A DNA stretch of 64,000 bases from Ruminococcaceae bacterium R-25 (GCA_003149065.1 QGFZ01000003.1:310001-374000), one strand, 5' to 3'; shown: positions 50,785-60,033, counted from the stretch's first letter. The notes: generated by a model not told the origin, from the sequence alone. A program made the numbers and translations.

Positions 50785-52028
50785 TGAGTAAGAATATTGG
50801 AATAATTGGCGGCGGAACAGCGGGCCTTTTTGCGGCTTGCCAGTTAAAAAGGCTTTCCAAAGATACCGATATCCGGGTAACCATCCTGGAGAAAAATCCC
50901 GTTCCCGGCAAAAAGCTCACGCTCACAGGCCATGGCCGCTGCAATATTACCAACAGAAAAGATATTTCAAAGCTTAAAGAGGGCTACCACGAAGCCGAAA
51001 AGTTCCTGTATCCGGCATTAATGGAATTCGGACCGGAAGATACGATCGCATTTTTCGAGAACGAGATCGGTCTTCCGACCAAAGAAGAAGACAATAACAG
51101 GATCTTCCCTGTATGCGACAGCGCAGTAAAGGTCAGAGATGCACTTGTTTCTTATATTTCGTCTGATACTGAGATAATCTTAGGCGCTGATGTTACCTCA
51201 ATTAACACGGGCTTAGGATTTGAGATAAGCACTTCGAAAGGAAGTTTTGTCTTCGATTACCTGATCCTTTCTGCCGGAGGAAGCTCATTCCCCAATACCG
51301 GTTCTGTCGGAGATTCCTACAGGTTCTTAAGTTCTTTGGGACATGAAGTTATTCCGGCAAGGGGTGCGCTGGCACCTGTTATGGCTGACGAAAAGTCTCT
51401 TGGCTTTTGCAAGTCTTTGAGCGGCGTGTCAGTAACAGCATCCGTTTCGCTTTATAGTGAAGGGAAGAAGGCAGCATCCAAAACCGCAGACATACTGTTT
51501 GCCGAGTTTGGTCTCACTGGTCCTGCGGTGATGGAGATTTCCAGAGAAGTGCCTGCCGATATTGCAGGAAAGGATGTATATCTGGAATTGGATCTCGTAC
51601 CTTCCATGAGTGACGAAGAGTTTGACAGGGAAATTCTTAACCTGATAGAGCAGCACGCCGACACGAAGATCACCACGCTGTTATCAAGGTTCGTGCCCCA
51701 GTCGGTTGCATCGGAGATCACAGAAAGGGCAGGTGTTGAAGGCCTTTACGCGCAGGGCTTTACAAAGGAGAACCGCAGGAACCTCTGCCGTGAAATGAAG
51801 CATCTCAAGATCGGCCTTGCAAGTGCCCCTGACCTTAAGATCGCATATGTCACCAGAGGCGGCGCTTCTTTAAAGCAGGTAGACAGAAAGACCATGCAGT
51901 CCAAGGTGGTTCCCGGTCTTTACATAATCGGAGAGGCTTTGGATATCGACGGTATCAGCGGCGGATATAATCTTCAGGCCTGCATGAGTGAAGCATATCT
52001 TGCGGCCAAGGATATAATCAGGCAATAA
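50784..52028 (+). CDS. HI0933-family FAD-dependent oxidoreductase
   Basis: This 414-residue flavoprotein has the FAD-binding GIIGGGTAGLFAACQL at the N-terminus, GKKLTLTGHGRCNITN (signature of the HI0933/YhiN group), a second nucleotide-binding segment DYLILSAGGSSFPNTGS and the C-terminal GEALDIDGISGGYNLQ. These proteins are conserved and of unclear substrate; some are annotated as aminoacetone oxidase. The ATG overlaps the stop of the previous gene (TGATG). A terminator follows. Confidence 0.93.
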   Translation: MSKNIGIIGGGTAGLFAACQLKRLSKDTDIRVTILEKNPVPGKKLTLTGHGRCNITNRKDISKLKEGYHEAEKFLYPALMEFGPEDTIAFFENEIGLPTKEEDNNRIFPVCDSAVKVRDALVSYISSDTEIILGADVTSINTGLGFEISTSKGSFVFDYLILSAGGSSFPNTGSVGDSYRFLSSLGHEVIPARGALAPVMADEKSLGFCKSLSGVSVTASVSLYSEGKKAASKTADILFAEFGLTGPAVMEISREVPADIAGKDVYLELDLVPSMSDEEFDREILNLIEQHADTKITTLLSRFVPQSVASEITERAGVEGLYAQGFTKENRRNLCREMKHLKIGLASAPDLKIAYVTRGGASLKQVDRKTMQSKVVPGLYIIGEALDIDGISGGYNLQACMSEAYLAAKDIIRQ

Positions 52029-52033
52029 AAAAA

Positions 52034-52058
52034 CGCCTTCAACCAAGGCGCTTTTCAA
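52034..52058. terminator. bidirectional terminator between convergent genes
   Basis: CGCCTT (52034-52039) pairs with AAGGCG (52045-52050), and T-rich tails are on both strands; it serves the flavoprotein and divIC genes. Confidence 0.8.
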
Positions 52059-52077
52059 TTATTTATTCAGTTATTTA

Positions 52078-52389
52078 TCAATTGTACTTATCGCCAGATA
52101 CTCTGAAGATGACTTCGCCGGGATAGACCATGTCGAGCTGGGTTCTTGCGACGCTCTCGACATAAGAATCGTCCTTGCCGAATTCCTCCTGGGCTCTTAT
52201 CTGCTTAAGCTTGTCTGCCAGGGCTTCTGACTGTGCGACGAGGGAAGAGTTCTCTGCCTTAAGGCGTTCTTTCTGTCTGTTGATGTTGGCATATTTGGTC
52301 AGGCAAAGGATTCCTACGACAACGCAGACGATGCAGATCATTGCCGTTAAGAAAGATATACCGCCGGTTTTGCGTCTGACTTTGCGCAA
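52078..52389 (-). CDS. divIC: septum formation initiator, DivIC/FtsB family
   Basis: This 103-residue bitopic membrane protein has a basic cytoplasmic start, one TM helix (about 12-32) and a leucine-zipper-like coiled coil (about 35-70), ending with VARTQLDMVYPGEVIFRV, the typical C-terminal segment of the family. DivIC links to FtsL in the divisome and stabilises the constriction complex. It lies downstream of rqcP as in Bacillus, but yabP and yabQ, which lie between them in sporulating Bacillus, are missing. Confidence 0.88.
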   Translation of the reverse strand: MRKVRRKTGGISFLTAMICIVCVVVGILCLTKYANINRQKERLKAENSSLVAQSEALADKLKQIRAQEEFGKDDSYVESVARTQLDMVYPGEVIFRVSGDKYN

Positions 52390-52430
52390 AATATGCCTCC
52401 ATAAAAAAGGTTATATACAGTTATTATTAC

Positions 52431-52465
52431 TTAACCCCGGGTTCAAAACAACAACCCGGGGTTAA
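52431..52465 (-). terminator. strong stem-loop between rqcP and divIC
   Basis: TTAACCCCGGGTT (52431-52443) pairs perfectly with AACCCGGGGTTAA (52453-52465) around nine bases. A T-tail is weak, so it may be a partial terminator or a processing or stability element. Confidence 0.6.
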
Positions 52466-52502
52466 ACTTAAAGTACTTGTAATATTAGAAGACGGCAAGA
52501 CG

Positions 52503-52745
52503 TCATTCGAGAAGTTCGTACATCGAAGCCGCTTCTTCTTTCCTGACGGTCTCCTGAAGCGATAAGACCTTGAACTTGACTTCGCCGCTACCGAAAAGAA
52601 TGGTGACCACATCGCCGACCTTAAGCTTTACGGAAGGCTTTGCTGGTTTTCCGTTAACTGTGACTCTGCCGGCCTGGCAGACGTCGTTTGCAACGGTCCT
52701 GCGCTTGATCACTCTGGACAATTTAAGGAATTTATCAAGCCTCAT
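52503..52745 (-). CDS. rqcP: S4-domain RNA-binding protein RqcP
   Basis: This 80-residue protein is a single S4 domain (MRLDKFLKLSRVIKRRTVANDVC, AGRVTVNGKPAKPSVKLKVGD). It matches RqcP (formerly YabO/HslR-type) of Firmicutes, which binds 50S subunits with peptidyl-tRNA and cooperates with RqcH in adding C-terminal alanine tails to stalled nascent chains. Its start overlaps the end of recR by 11 bases, and it precedes divIC, as in related genomes. Confidence 0.88.
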   Translation of the reverse strand: MRLDKFLKLSRVIKRRTVANDVCQAGRVTVNGKPAKPSVKLKVGDVVTILFGSGEVKFKVLSLQETVRKEEAASMYELLE

Positions 52746-53358
52746 TATTGTCTCCTGTAAGCATTACGCGTCCTTTCAAAGCGGAAAGGAGCGTTAAGTC
52801 ATCTGCATATTCAATATCAGAACCCATGGGAAGACCGGATGCCAGCCTTGATACCTTGATGCCGGAAGGACCCAGCATTCTTGAAAGGTAAAGGGCAGTG
52901 GCATTGCCTTCTGCTGTCTGGTTAGTAGCAACGATAACCTCAGTAATCTCAGGATGATCTGCCAAACGCTTGATAAGGTCAGGGATAGTCGTATCCGAAA
53001 TACTCATGGACTTCATGGGGTTAAATACACCGTGAAGAACATGGTAAAGTCCCTTATACTCGTGAGCTCTCTCAAAGGTAGAGACATCTCTGGGCGATTC
53101 GACGACCAGAACAGTTGTCTTATCTCTTAAGGGATCAGAGCAGATAGGGCAGGGGTCAGAGTCTGTGAAATTCTGACAGCAGGAGCATCTTTTCGTAGAC
53201 TGCCTTGCTGCCATTATCGAAGACGTCAAAGCCTCGGCATCCTTATCGTCCATTGAGAGGATGTGGAATGCCAGACGCTGTGCAGACTTGCCTCCTATGC
53301 CGGGAAGACTGCTGAGCTGAGCTATGAGATTCTGAATTGAAGGCGAATATCTTGCCAT
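52735..53358 (-). CDS. recR: recombination mediator RecR
   Basis: This 207-residue protein has the helix-hairpin-helix LSSLPGIGGKSAQRLAFHIL near the N-terminus, a four-Cys zinc finger (CSCC and CPIC) at about 58-73 and a Toprim domain starting VLVVESPRDV. It acts with RecO/RecF in loading RecA at gaps. Two bases separate it from ebfC, in the conserved dnaX-ebfC-recR order. Length matches the family. Confidence 0.96.
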   Translation of the reverse strand: MARYSPSIQNLIAQLSSLPGIGGKSAQRLAFHILSMDDKDAEALTSSIMAARQSTKRCSCCQNFTDSDPCPICSDPLRDKTTVLVVESPRDVSTFERAHEYKGLYHVLHGVFNPMKSMSISDTTIPDLIKRLADHPEITEVIVATNQTAEGNATALYLSRMLGPSGIKVSRLASGLPMGSDIEYADDLTLLSALKGRVMLTGDNNEA

Positions 53359-53360
53359 TA

Positions 53361-53699
53361 TCAGAAGGGCATCTTCATGCCGCCGGTGATGGCGCCGATG
53401 CGTTCCTGGTTGGTCTTGTCGATCTGTGCCAGAGCCTGGTTAGCTGCAGCGATGATGAGATCCTGGAGACCTTCGATATCATCGGGATCGACAACATCCT
53501 TAGCGATCTCAACGCTCTCAAGCTGGTGCTTGCCGGTAACGACTACCTTAACGAGCTCGCCGCCTGCTGTGCCTGTAAAACGCATTTCCTGGATCTCGGC
53601 CTGAGCCATCTCGATCTGTCTCTGCATTCTCTGAGCCTGAGCCATTACCTGACTCATATTGCCGCCCATTCCCATTCCGCCGCGGAATCCTTTTGCCAT
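53361..53699 (-). CDS. ebfC: YbaB/EbfC nucleoid-associated protein
   Basis: This 112-residue protein has the YbaB/EbfC core with AEIQEMRFTGTAGGELVKVVVTGKHQLESVEI. The N-terminus is rich in Gly/Met. These proteins form dimers that bind DNA without strict sequence preference. CGGAGG precedes the ATG. It lies between dnaX and recR, the usual context. Confidence 0.95.
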   Translation of the reverse strand: MAKGFRGGMGMGGNMSQVMAQAQRMQRQIEMAQAEIQEMRFTGTAGGELVKVVVTGKHQLESVEIAKDVVDPDDIEGLQDLIIAAANQALAQIDKTNQERIGAITGGMKMPF

Positions 53700-53738
53700 G
53701 TTAAAAACCTCCGAAATATTATCTAATCAATTATATGT

Positions 53739-56039
53739 TCAGTCACCGAAATGAAAATCCGTAGGAACGCCCAGGTTCTGTGAGCGCTCGTTCAAGTCAT
53801 CGAGCTTTCTGTCGAGCTCGGACTCCTGATTCTTTTTCTGCTGTTCCGTATACATTTTCTGTGTGCAGAGGTAAAGATGCTCTGCACCGAACTCGTCCTT
53901 GATGCCGGCAGAGATCTGCCTGAACGCCTGGGACTTCTTAAGATTGGACAAGAGCTTGATGTCCTTGTCTTCGAAAACGATATAAGCTGAAGTGCCGTCC
54001 TTTTTGAGCTTTGTCTGCTCCAATATGACAGCGATATTGTCATTGCTCTCCTTGAGCTTTGACGTGATATTGGTCCATCTGAAATCGATATCAGCAGCCT
54101 CGCTGAATGTGGGGGTTCTGACACCGGACTTAGGTCTGCCGTCAACGATAAGGCCGCTCTTGTCAGCCTGGACAGCAAGTTGTGAACGCTTTACTGCAGG
54201 AGCCTCTTCCTTAGGTTCTTCCTTAGCACCGGCATCGTCTTCGAGATCTCTTAAGAAAGATGAAGCAAGGCCTGCAAATATGCCTGTAGAAGGCGGCGCC
54301 GGAGTATCATCGGGAAGATTGAAAGAGAAGTTGGAAGGCTCTTCGGGTTCTTCCGGCTCATCAGGCTCATCGTAACCAAAGCTTAACTGCGGTTCGGTTT
54401 CTCTGGGCATGAACGAGAAGATGGTAGGCTCGGAGTGCTCGTTGAAAGATTCATCTCCGGGAATATAAACGTCGTCATCAGGATCTGAAGAAGGCTCTTC
54501 AGGTTCATCAGGCTCTCTTACAGAAGGCTCTTCTGCCTTGGGAGTAAAGAGTGCATCAAAAGGAGAGGGAGCAGGTTCAGATACCTTGGGTTCAGCTTTC
54601 TCAGGCTCATTTGAAGGAGCTGAATTGAACGGGAATAATCCTGAAGGTGCTGAAGAAGGCTGGGGTCTGTAGGGAGCAGGTGAAGGCTGCGGCCTATAAG
54701 GTTCAGGTGCAGCAAAAGAAGTCTTAGGTGCTTCTGCAGGCTTATCCTCAATCTTTGTTTCAGGCTCTTCTGCCTTTTGGGGCTCAGAAACAGTAGTAAG
54801 AGGATCGAAATCCTTAACAGGTGCTGCCTCTTTCTTTGGTTCAGCTATCGGCTCCTTTTTATCTTCCAATGTGATCTTTGAAGCAGCTTCTGCCTGCTTT
54901 TTCTCAAAGTCAGGAATAACGATAGGTGTTACCGGCAGTGCAGACTTTCTACCGCAAAGACGCATGAGCATGAGTTCAAAGCTCGTCGGAATATCAGGAG
55001 ACTTTCTAAGCTCGGCATATTCCTTGGAGAGGTAGCTGATATAACCGGTCAATGTATCGGCGCTGACCTTGGCAGCTGTCTGATACATATCCTTTATGGT
55101 CTCTTTGGGATAGGGCAGATAGATAATGGGGTCTGCCTTAACTCTGATAATGAGAAGATCCCTGAAATATGCTGCAAGATCCAATGTGAAACGTGCCTGG
55201 TTCTTGCCTGAAGCATTTAAGATCTCGCAAAGGTCGATAAGTTCGTCGAACCTTGCGTCGATAAGGCAGTTAGCCATCTTGAAAAGGAATGAGCTGTCTA
55301 CCGTACCTGTGATCCTCTCAACATCCTGTGAGTTGATCTCTTTGTCGCCGCCTGAGATAGCGGATATTTGATCTAAGAGTGAGAGTGCATCACGGAGTGC
55401 GCCGTCTGATCTGGAAGCGATGAGACGGAGGGCATCGTCCGATGCCTTGATACCGGACTTGCCGCAGACTTCTCTTAATCTGCCGGAAATGAGCTCGATC
55501 GGGATACGCTTGAAGTCATATCTCTGGCAGCGTGAAATGATCGTTGCAGGGATCTTATCGGATTCTGTTGTAGCGAAAAGGAATATTACATGCTTCGGAG
55601 GTTCCTCGATCGTCTTAAGAAGAGCGTTGAACGCACCCTTTGAGAGCATGTGGACCTCGTCGATTATATATACCTTGTAAGTGGTTCTTGTAGGAGCGAA
55701 ATTGACTTCCTGAAGGATAGGTCTGATATCGTCTACGCCGTTGTTTGAAGCGGCGTCCATCTCGGTAACATCGAGAATGGAACCGTCAAGGATACCCTTA
55801 CATGTGGGGCACTCGTTACACGGATTGCCGTTAACGGGGTGCTCGCAGTTGACACTTCTGGCGAAGATCTTTGCGATAGTTGTCTTTCCCGTACCATGCT
55901 GGCCGCAGAAAAGATAAGCATGAGCGAGTTTCTTAGATACTACGGATTGCCTTAAAGCAGTAACAGCGGCTTCCTGACCGACAACGTCATCGAAAGTAAG
56001 GGGCCTGTACTGTCTGTAGAGAACGATATGATCTTCCAT
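53739..56039 (-). CDS. dnaX: DNA polymerase III subunits gamma/tau
   Basis: This 766-residue clamp-loader ATPase has Walker A GQHGTGKTT (about 46-54), the zinc module with C65, C74, C77 and C80, DEVH, and the SRC arginine-finger motif (SRCQRYDF). Domains I-III end near 365. A long Pro/Glu/Ser-rich linker (about 385-620) with repeats such as EPDEPEEPS precedes the C-terminal tau region. It links clamp loading to the polymerase and helicase. AAGGAA precedes the ATG. SRP RNA lies upstream, as in other Firmicutes. No obvious frameshift site for a separate gamma form. Confidence 0.96.
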   Translation of the reverse strand: MEDHIVLYRQYRPLTFDDVVGQEAAVTALRQSVVSKKLAHAYLFCGQHGTGKTTIAKIFARSVNCEHPVNGNPCNECPTCKGILDGSILDVTEMDAASNNGVDDIRPILQEVNFAPTRTTYKVYIIDEVHMLSKGAFNALLKTIEEPPKHVIFLFATTESDKIPATIISRCQRYDFKRIPIELISGRLREVCGKSGIKASDDALRLIASRSDGALRDALSLLDQISAISGGDKEINSQDVERITGTVDSSFLFKMANCLIDARFDELIDLCEILNASGKNQARFTLDLAAYFRDLLIIRVKADPIIYLPYPKETIKDMYQTAAKVSADTLTGYISYLSKEYAELRKSPDIPTSFELMLMRLCGRKSALPVTPIVIPDFEKKQAEAASKITLEDKKEPIAEPKKEAAPVKDFDPLTTVSEPQKAEEPETKIEDKPAEAPKTSFAAPEPYRPQPSPAPYRPQPSSAPSGLFPFNSAPSNEPEKAEPKVSEPAPSPFDALFTPKAEEPSVREPDEPEEPSSDPDDDVYIPGDESFNEHSEPTIFSFMPRETEPQLSFGYDEPDEPEEPEEPSNFSFNLPDDTPAPPSTGIFAGLASSFLRDLEDDAGAKEEPKEEAPAVKRSQLAVQADKSGLIVDGRPKSGVRTPTFSEAADIDFRWTNITSKLKESNDNIAVILEQTKLKKDGTSAYIVFEDKDIKLLSNLKKSQAFRQISAGIKDEFGAEHLYLCTQKMYTEQQKKNQESELDRKLDDLNERSQNLGVPTDFHFGD

Positions 56040-56085
56040 AGTTATTCCTTAAAATCCGAATTCAAAAACCTAAATAAAAAAGCCC

Positions 56086-56223
56086 GTCCCGCCCGAACTG
56101 CCGTCGGTAAGGCAAACCCGCGGCGCACTCCGTAAACCGCTTACTGCTGCTTCCTTCCGGACCTGACAGGGTTCACAGCCCGAAATCGCACGGGACCTTG
56201 GCCGGCGGCAGACCGCGCGGGAC
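56086..56223 (-). ncRNA. ffs: signal recognition particle RNA (small bacterial type)
   Basis: On the minus strand the core GTCAGGTCCGGAAGGAAGCA is the highly conserved SRP domain IV loop that binds Ffh. The ends pair: GTCCCGC (5') with GCGGGAC (3'), and CTGCCG with CGGCAG further in, giving about 138 nt. A T-run follows the 3' end. Location upstream of dnaX is standard. The exact ends are estimated from pairing. Confidence 0.93.
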
Positions 56224-56330
56224 GAACTCTTATTTCAAACATAAGGATTATATCATAAAAGATAATAATAACTATTCAATTAATAGGACAGATATCTGAT
56301 AAGCGAATAATAATCGAGCCTGCTTTTCTG

Positions 56331-56380
56331 CACAAGCGAACGAAGTTCGCGCTTAAAGCCCTAAGCAAGCGAGAATATTT
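56331..56380 (-). repeat. GC-rich hairpin repeat after the 56387 gene
   Basis: GCACAAGCGAACGAAGTTCGC includes the stem GCGAAC-GAA-GTTCGC. A similar run of sequence (GCACAAGCGAAGCGCG, then CTTAGCGAGCAAATAATATT) follows guaA at 10785-10820. Both come directly after the stop of a minus-strand gene, so this may be a small dispersed repeat. Confidence 0.4.
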
Positions 56381-56386
56381 TGAGTG

Positions 56387-57628
56387 TCATTTATAACAGG
56401 TTTCGATGAATTTCTGAGTGTAACTGCCGAGTGTTGCAATGGCTGTGCCTGCATCTTCGGAAGAATAAGCTTCAACGTAGATTATCAGTGCAAAAGGCTC
56501 CTTATAATCGATGATTGCACATTCCATATATGCTTTGCGCTCGGTATTGCGTCCGAGAATATGTAAGATCCTGGTGTCCTGGGGGAAAGCTGCTATGAGA
56601 GGTGAATCAACTTCATTTGCAGCCAGATCGTTGATAAGACGCTGGTTAACCTGAGGGTTGCTCGTAAATGTGTGGTAAATGTAGGAGAGGTACTGACCCA
56701 TGTCATAACAGGAGATAGTTCCTGATGTACGGTATTCCTTTCCGCTGTAATCCTTGTAGACGACCTTGTCATCGTAGGATATATAACTGCTTATCTTCTT
56801 GATCTGTGCGATCGTTTCTTCCATGCCGCCGAGATTCTGTATCACGTAATTTAATGCGATGCTGTCATTTTTCGCGAGCGCGTAATAGAGGATAGTTCTC
56901 ATATAGAACTGCTTTCCGTATGAGTAGTTCTTGGCTATATAAGAAGAATTACGCGAGCCCTTGAAACTGCTGTCGTAAGTTACGATCTCTGATAAGGGAC
57001 CTGTAACTCCGGCATTCTTGTCGTAATAAGCGATCGCGACCGGGATAGCCATAGCTCCGGAAGGAACGACGGGATCGATATCATCGACTCCTAAGCGTTC
57101 GCCGGTGGAAAGCGAGATGAACTCATAGCAGATCCTCATATTTTCATGGTTGTTCTGGTAAGCAACGACCTGCTCCTTGAGGTCGTCCAGATAAACAGCG
57201 CGCTGCTGATAGGATACGGTCTGGATCTCTATGGGTTTGAAACTGAAGTTCCTGTCTTCCATGAAAGGATCGGGCGAATTGTTTTGTGATTTGCCCGGAT
57301 CTTCAGGAGAGAGGGTAGGAGTAGGCGATGCAGCGAGCACCGCGTGCGGGACGGTGGTCGTTGCAGTCGTCGTTACTTCTGTTGTTGTTTCGGTTGTTGT
57401 GTGGACGGGTCTCTGGTATGCCGAATATTCGGTAGTAGTGCTGGTGGCAGCGCCGACAAGACCGGGATACATAAGACGGTACGTATCCTGGGCAGAAGCG
57501 ATCGAACTTATAAATACGACTATGAAAGCGATCACGAGCATGATCAGTATGATCACGAGTGTGCGCTTTTTACGGGACGTCTTTATCCCTTCTGCTTTTT
57601 TCAGAAATGTCGGATTCGGTCTTACCAT
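56387..57628 (-). CDS. membrane-anchored beta-lactamase-fold protein with degenerate active site
   Basis: This 413-residue protein has a cytoplasmic basic stretch, one TM helix (about 24-44) and a Thr-rich linker (about 60-125). The outer domain (about 140-410) resembles the class A beta-lactamase fold. The expected motifs are changed: SGAM instead of SxxK, KNDS instead of SDN and HIL instead of KTG. A hydrolytic function is therefore unlikely, and binding of cell-wall material is possible. It starts 6 bases after fhs, so is probably cotranscribed, though the pairing is not functionally obvious. The ribosome binding site is weak. Confidence 0.7.
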   Translation of the reverse strand: MVRPNPTFLKKAEGIKTSRKKRTLVIILIMLVIAFIVVFISSIASAQDTYRLMYPGLVGAATSTTTEYSAYQRPVHTTTETTTEVTTTATTTVPHAVLAASPTPTLSPEDPGKSQNNSPDPFMEDRNFSFKPIEIQTVSYQQRAVYLDDLKEQVVAYQNNHENMRICYEFISLSTGERLGVDDIDPVVPSGAMAIPVAIAYYDKNAGVTGPLSEIVTYDSSFKGSRNSSYIAKNYSYGKQFYMRTILYYALAKNDSIALNYVIQNLGGMEETIAQIKKISSYISYDDKVVYKDYSGKEYRTSGTISCYDMGQYLSYIYHTFTSNPQVNQRLINDLAANEVDSPLIAAFPQDTRILHILGRNTERKAYMECAIIDYKEPFALIIYVEAYSSEDAGTAIATLGSYTQKFIETCYK

Positions 57629-57634
57629 TAAATA

Positions 57635-59308
57635 TCAGAACAGTCCTGTAATTATACCGTTGTTATCGATGTCGATATCCATTGCGGCAGGATGGGGAGG
57701 AAGTCCCGGCATTGTTACGATGGTGCCTGTAAGGATTACGAGATAGCCTGCGCCTGCAGAAATATAGCAGTCTCTGACAGTGAGGGTGAAGCCTTCAGGA
57801 TTGCCGAGCTTCTTCGGATCGTCTGACAATGAATATTGTGTCTTTGCGATGCAGATAGGGAGATTGCCGTAGCCCTTCTTGACGAATTCGTCGATCTTAG
57901 CCTGTGCTTCGGGAAGAATATCTACCTTGCCTGCGCCGTAAACCTTTGTTGCTACCTTTGTGATCTTCTCTTCGACAGAATCTGTGAGCTCATAGCTGTA
58001 GACAGGATTCTTGGGCTTGTTCTGACCTAAGATGGAGAGAGCCTTGTTAGCGAGCTCGATGCCGCCTTCGCCGCCCTTTGCGAAGATCTCGGCAGGAGCG
58101 AACTCAGCGCCTGTAGCCTTGCATGCTTCTTCAACGATAGCGAGTTCTTCTTCGGTATCTGTGAGGAATCTGTTGGATGCAACGAGAACCGGGATGCCGA
58201 AATTCTGCATGTTCTGAATATGTCTCAATACGTTTGCAAGACCTGCCTTAACAGCTTCCGGATTAGGATTGGAGAGCTCTGCCTTGGGAATGCCTGCATT
58301 GTATTTAAGAGATCTTACTGTAGTAACGATCACTACGAGATCAGGCCAGATGCCCAGGTTTCTGCACTTGATATCGAGGAACTTCTCCGCACCTAAGTCA
58401 GCACCGAAGCCTGCTTCGGTAACTACGATGTCGCTGAGCTTCAATGCTGTCTTTGTTGCGATGCATGTGTTGCAACCGTGTGAGATGTTTGCGAAAGGTC
58501 CGCCGTGAACTAAAGCGGGAACACCTTCGAGAGACTGGACGAGGTTAGGGCACATAGCGTCCTTGAGGCATGTAACGAGGCTTCCCGTAGCTCCGAGCTG
58601 GCCTGCCGTTACGATGTTTCCGTCCATATCGTAAGCTATTGCGATCCTGTCTAATCTGACCTTGAGGTCATCCATGTCCTTAGCAAGGCAGAGGATAGCC
58701 ATAATCTCGGATGCGGCAGTGATCTGGAAGATCTCAGGACGTGTAACGCCCTTTGTGCCGCCGCCGACACCTACTGTTACTGAACGGAGGCATCTGTCGT
58801 TCATGTCGAGACATCTCTTCCAAAGGATCCTGTCTTTATCTATGTTAAGACTGTTGCCCTGGAAAAGATGGTTGTCTATAAGTGCTGCAAGAAGGTTGTT
58901 TGCAGTTGTGATCGCATGGAGATCGCCTGTGAAATGCAGGTTGATGTCTTCCATTGGAACGACCTGTGAATAACCGCCGCCACAGGCACCGCCCTTAACG
59001 CCGAATACAGGTCCTAACGAGGGTTCTCTTAATGCGAGGATAGGATTCTTGCCAACGAGCTTTAAGCCCTGTGCAAGACCAATGCTTACTGTTGTCTTGC
59101 CTTCGCCTGCCGGCGTAGGGTTCATCGCGGTAACGAGGATGAGTTTTGCGTCCGGTCTTTCAGGAAGGTTCTGGATGTAGTCTAACGGAAGTTTAGCCTT
59201 GTATTTACCATACAATTCGAGCTTTTCTGGATCGATTCCGGCCTGCTCTGCTACTTCTGTAATGGGCTTGATCTTTGCGCTCTGAGCTATCTCGATGTCA
59301 CTAAGCAT
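57635..59308 (-). CDS. fhs: formate--tetrahydrofolate ligase
   Basis: This 557-residue enzyme has the P-loop TPAGEGKTTVSIGLAQGL (about 65-82), EPSLGPVFGVKGGACGGGYSQV and the long conserved core of the family. It makes 10-formyl-THF from formate, ATP and THF, as in purine synthesis and the methyl branch of the Wood-Ljungdahl route. No other C1 gene is adjacent. The length is exactly as expected. It lies divergent from veg. Confidence 0.97.
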   Translation of the reverse strand: MLSDIEIAQSAKIKPITEVAEQAGIDPEKLELYGKYKAKLPLDYIQNLPERPDAKLILVTAMNPTPAGEGKTTVSIGLAQGLKLVGKNPILALREPSLGPVFGVKGGACGGGYSQVVPMEDINLHFTGDLHAITTANNLLAALIDNHLFQGNSLNIDKDRILWKRCLDMNDRCLRSVTVGVGGGTKGVTRPEIFQITAASEIMAILCLAKDMDDLKVRLDRIAIAYDMDGNIVTAGQLGATGSLVTCLKDAMCPNLVQSLEGVPALVHGGPFANISHGCNTCIATKTALKLSDIVVTEAGFGADLGAEKFLDIKCRNLGIWPDLVVIVTTVRSLKYNAGIPKAELSNPNPEAVKAGLANVLRHIQNMQNFGIPVLVASNRFLTDTEEELAIVEEACKATGAEFAPAEIFAKGGEGGIELANKALSILGQNKPKNPVYSYELTDSVEEKITKVATKVYGAGKVDILPEAQAKIDEFVKKGYGNLPICIAKTQYSLSDDPKKLGNPEGFTLTVRDCYISAGAGYLVILTGTIVTMPGLPPHPAAMDIDIDNNGIITGLF

Positions 59309-59478
59309 TGTGGTCCTCTCCTATCTGTTTTTTAAAGATAAATACGATTGTATTGTAAAAGAACATCCATTTCAATCAGGGTAAAAGGCAGTTTGTAAGA
59401 ATTTCGCTGATTTGACGGGCGGACCACTACATTTTGTAGGATATGTGGCATTTTTTTACTAAATATTGTGTTTCCGCG

Positions 59479-59507
59479 TTGACAATATATCAAGGAAATG
59501 TTAGTAT
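59479..59507 (+). promoter_or_regulatory. veg promoter
   Basis: TTGACA (59479-59484) and TAGTAT (59502-59507) are 17 bases apart. The perfect -35 box fits the strong veg promoter known in Firmicutes. Confidence 0.75.
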
Positions 59508-59593
59508 TGGTCCAAGTTTGGTAATATTTCCGTAATGTTCCTTTAAAACGTTTGCAATATTTATCAACTAATCTCCGGGTGGAGGGAAAACCT

Positions 59594-59863
59594 ATGATTA
59601 TCAGTTCCGATTTGGCTATGTGCAAGAATAAGTTCCAAGAACTCATCGGCAAGCGCATCGTTTGCAAGACCAACGGCGGACGTAAGAGGATCATCACATA
59701 TATCGGCACAGTAGAGCACTGCTATCCCAATGTTTTCACAATGCTTTGCAAGAACGAAGCAGGCAAGGAGTCGCTCGTATCCTTCTCATACATCGATGTT
59801 CTCACAAGAACAGTCAGAGTAGGCATTATGCCTGAGAAGTCACAGGAAGAAGTAGCAGTCTGA
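59594..59863 (+). CDS. veg: Veg family protein
   Basis: From ATG 59594 (GGAGGG seven bases upstream) this is an 89-residue protein of the Veg (DUF1021) family, with GKRIVCKTNGGRKRI as the central KOW-like segment and the C-terminal SFSYIDVLTRTV. In Bacillus it stimulates biofilm formation. It is next to ispE as in B. subtilis, where the gene order is veg-sspF-ispE. Here no sspF-like spore gene lies between. Confidence 0.93.
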   Translation: MIISSDLAMCKNKFQELIGKRIVCKTNGGRKRIITYIGTVEHCYPNVFTMLCKNEAGKESLVSFSYIDVLTRTVRVGIMPEKSQEEVAV

Positions 59864-59885
59864 TCCTGATTGATTAAGTTAATCC

Positions 59886-59936
59886 AAAAGTGCTGTCAGA
59901 ACTGATTTGAGTCAGGTTTTGACAGTGCTTTTTTGT
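59886..59936 (+). terminator. terminator after veg
   Basis: AAAGTGCTGTCAGAAC pairs with GTTTTGACAGTGCTTT (one mismatch) and is followed by TTTTT, with a loop of about 13 bases. Confidence 0.85.
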
Positions 59937-60033
59937 TGTTCTTTAAAAACCGTCTCCTTTGCTTTATTCCTTCTGTGAAGGTAAAATTATATATATGCTT
60001 TTGAGCGGTATTCGATTTATATAGGAGATCCTT

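Noticed and set aside
53739..56039. Programmed frameshift in dnaX giving a separate gamma form
   Set aside because: No A6-type slippery run followed by a stem-loop was seen near the end of domain III.
59332..59709. Open frame of 125 codons on the minus strand over the fhs-veg interval
   Set aside because: It overlaps veg and both promoters and has no coding character.
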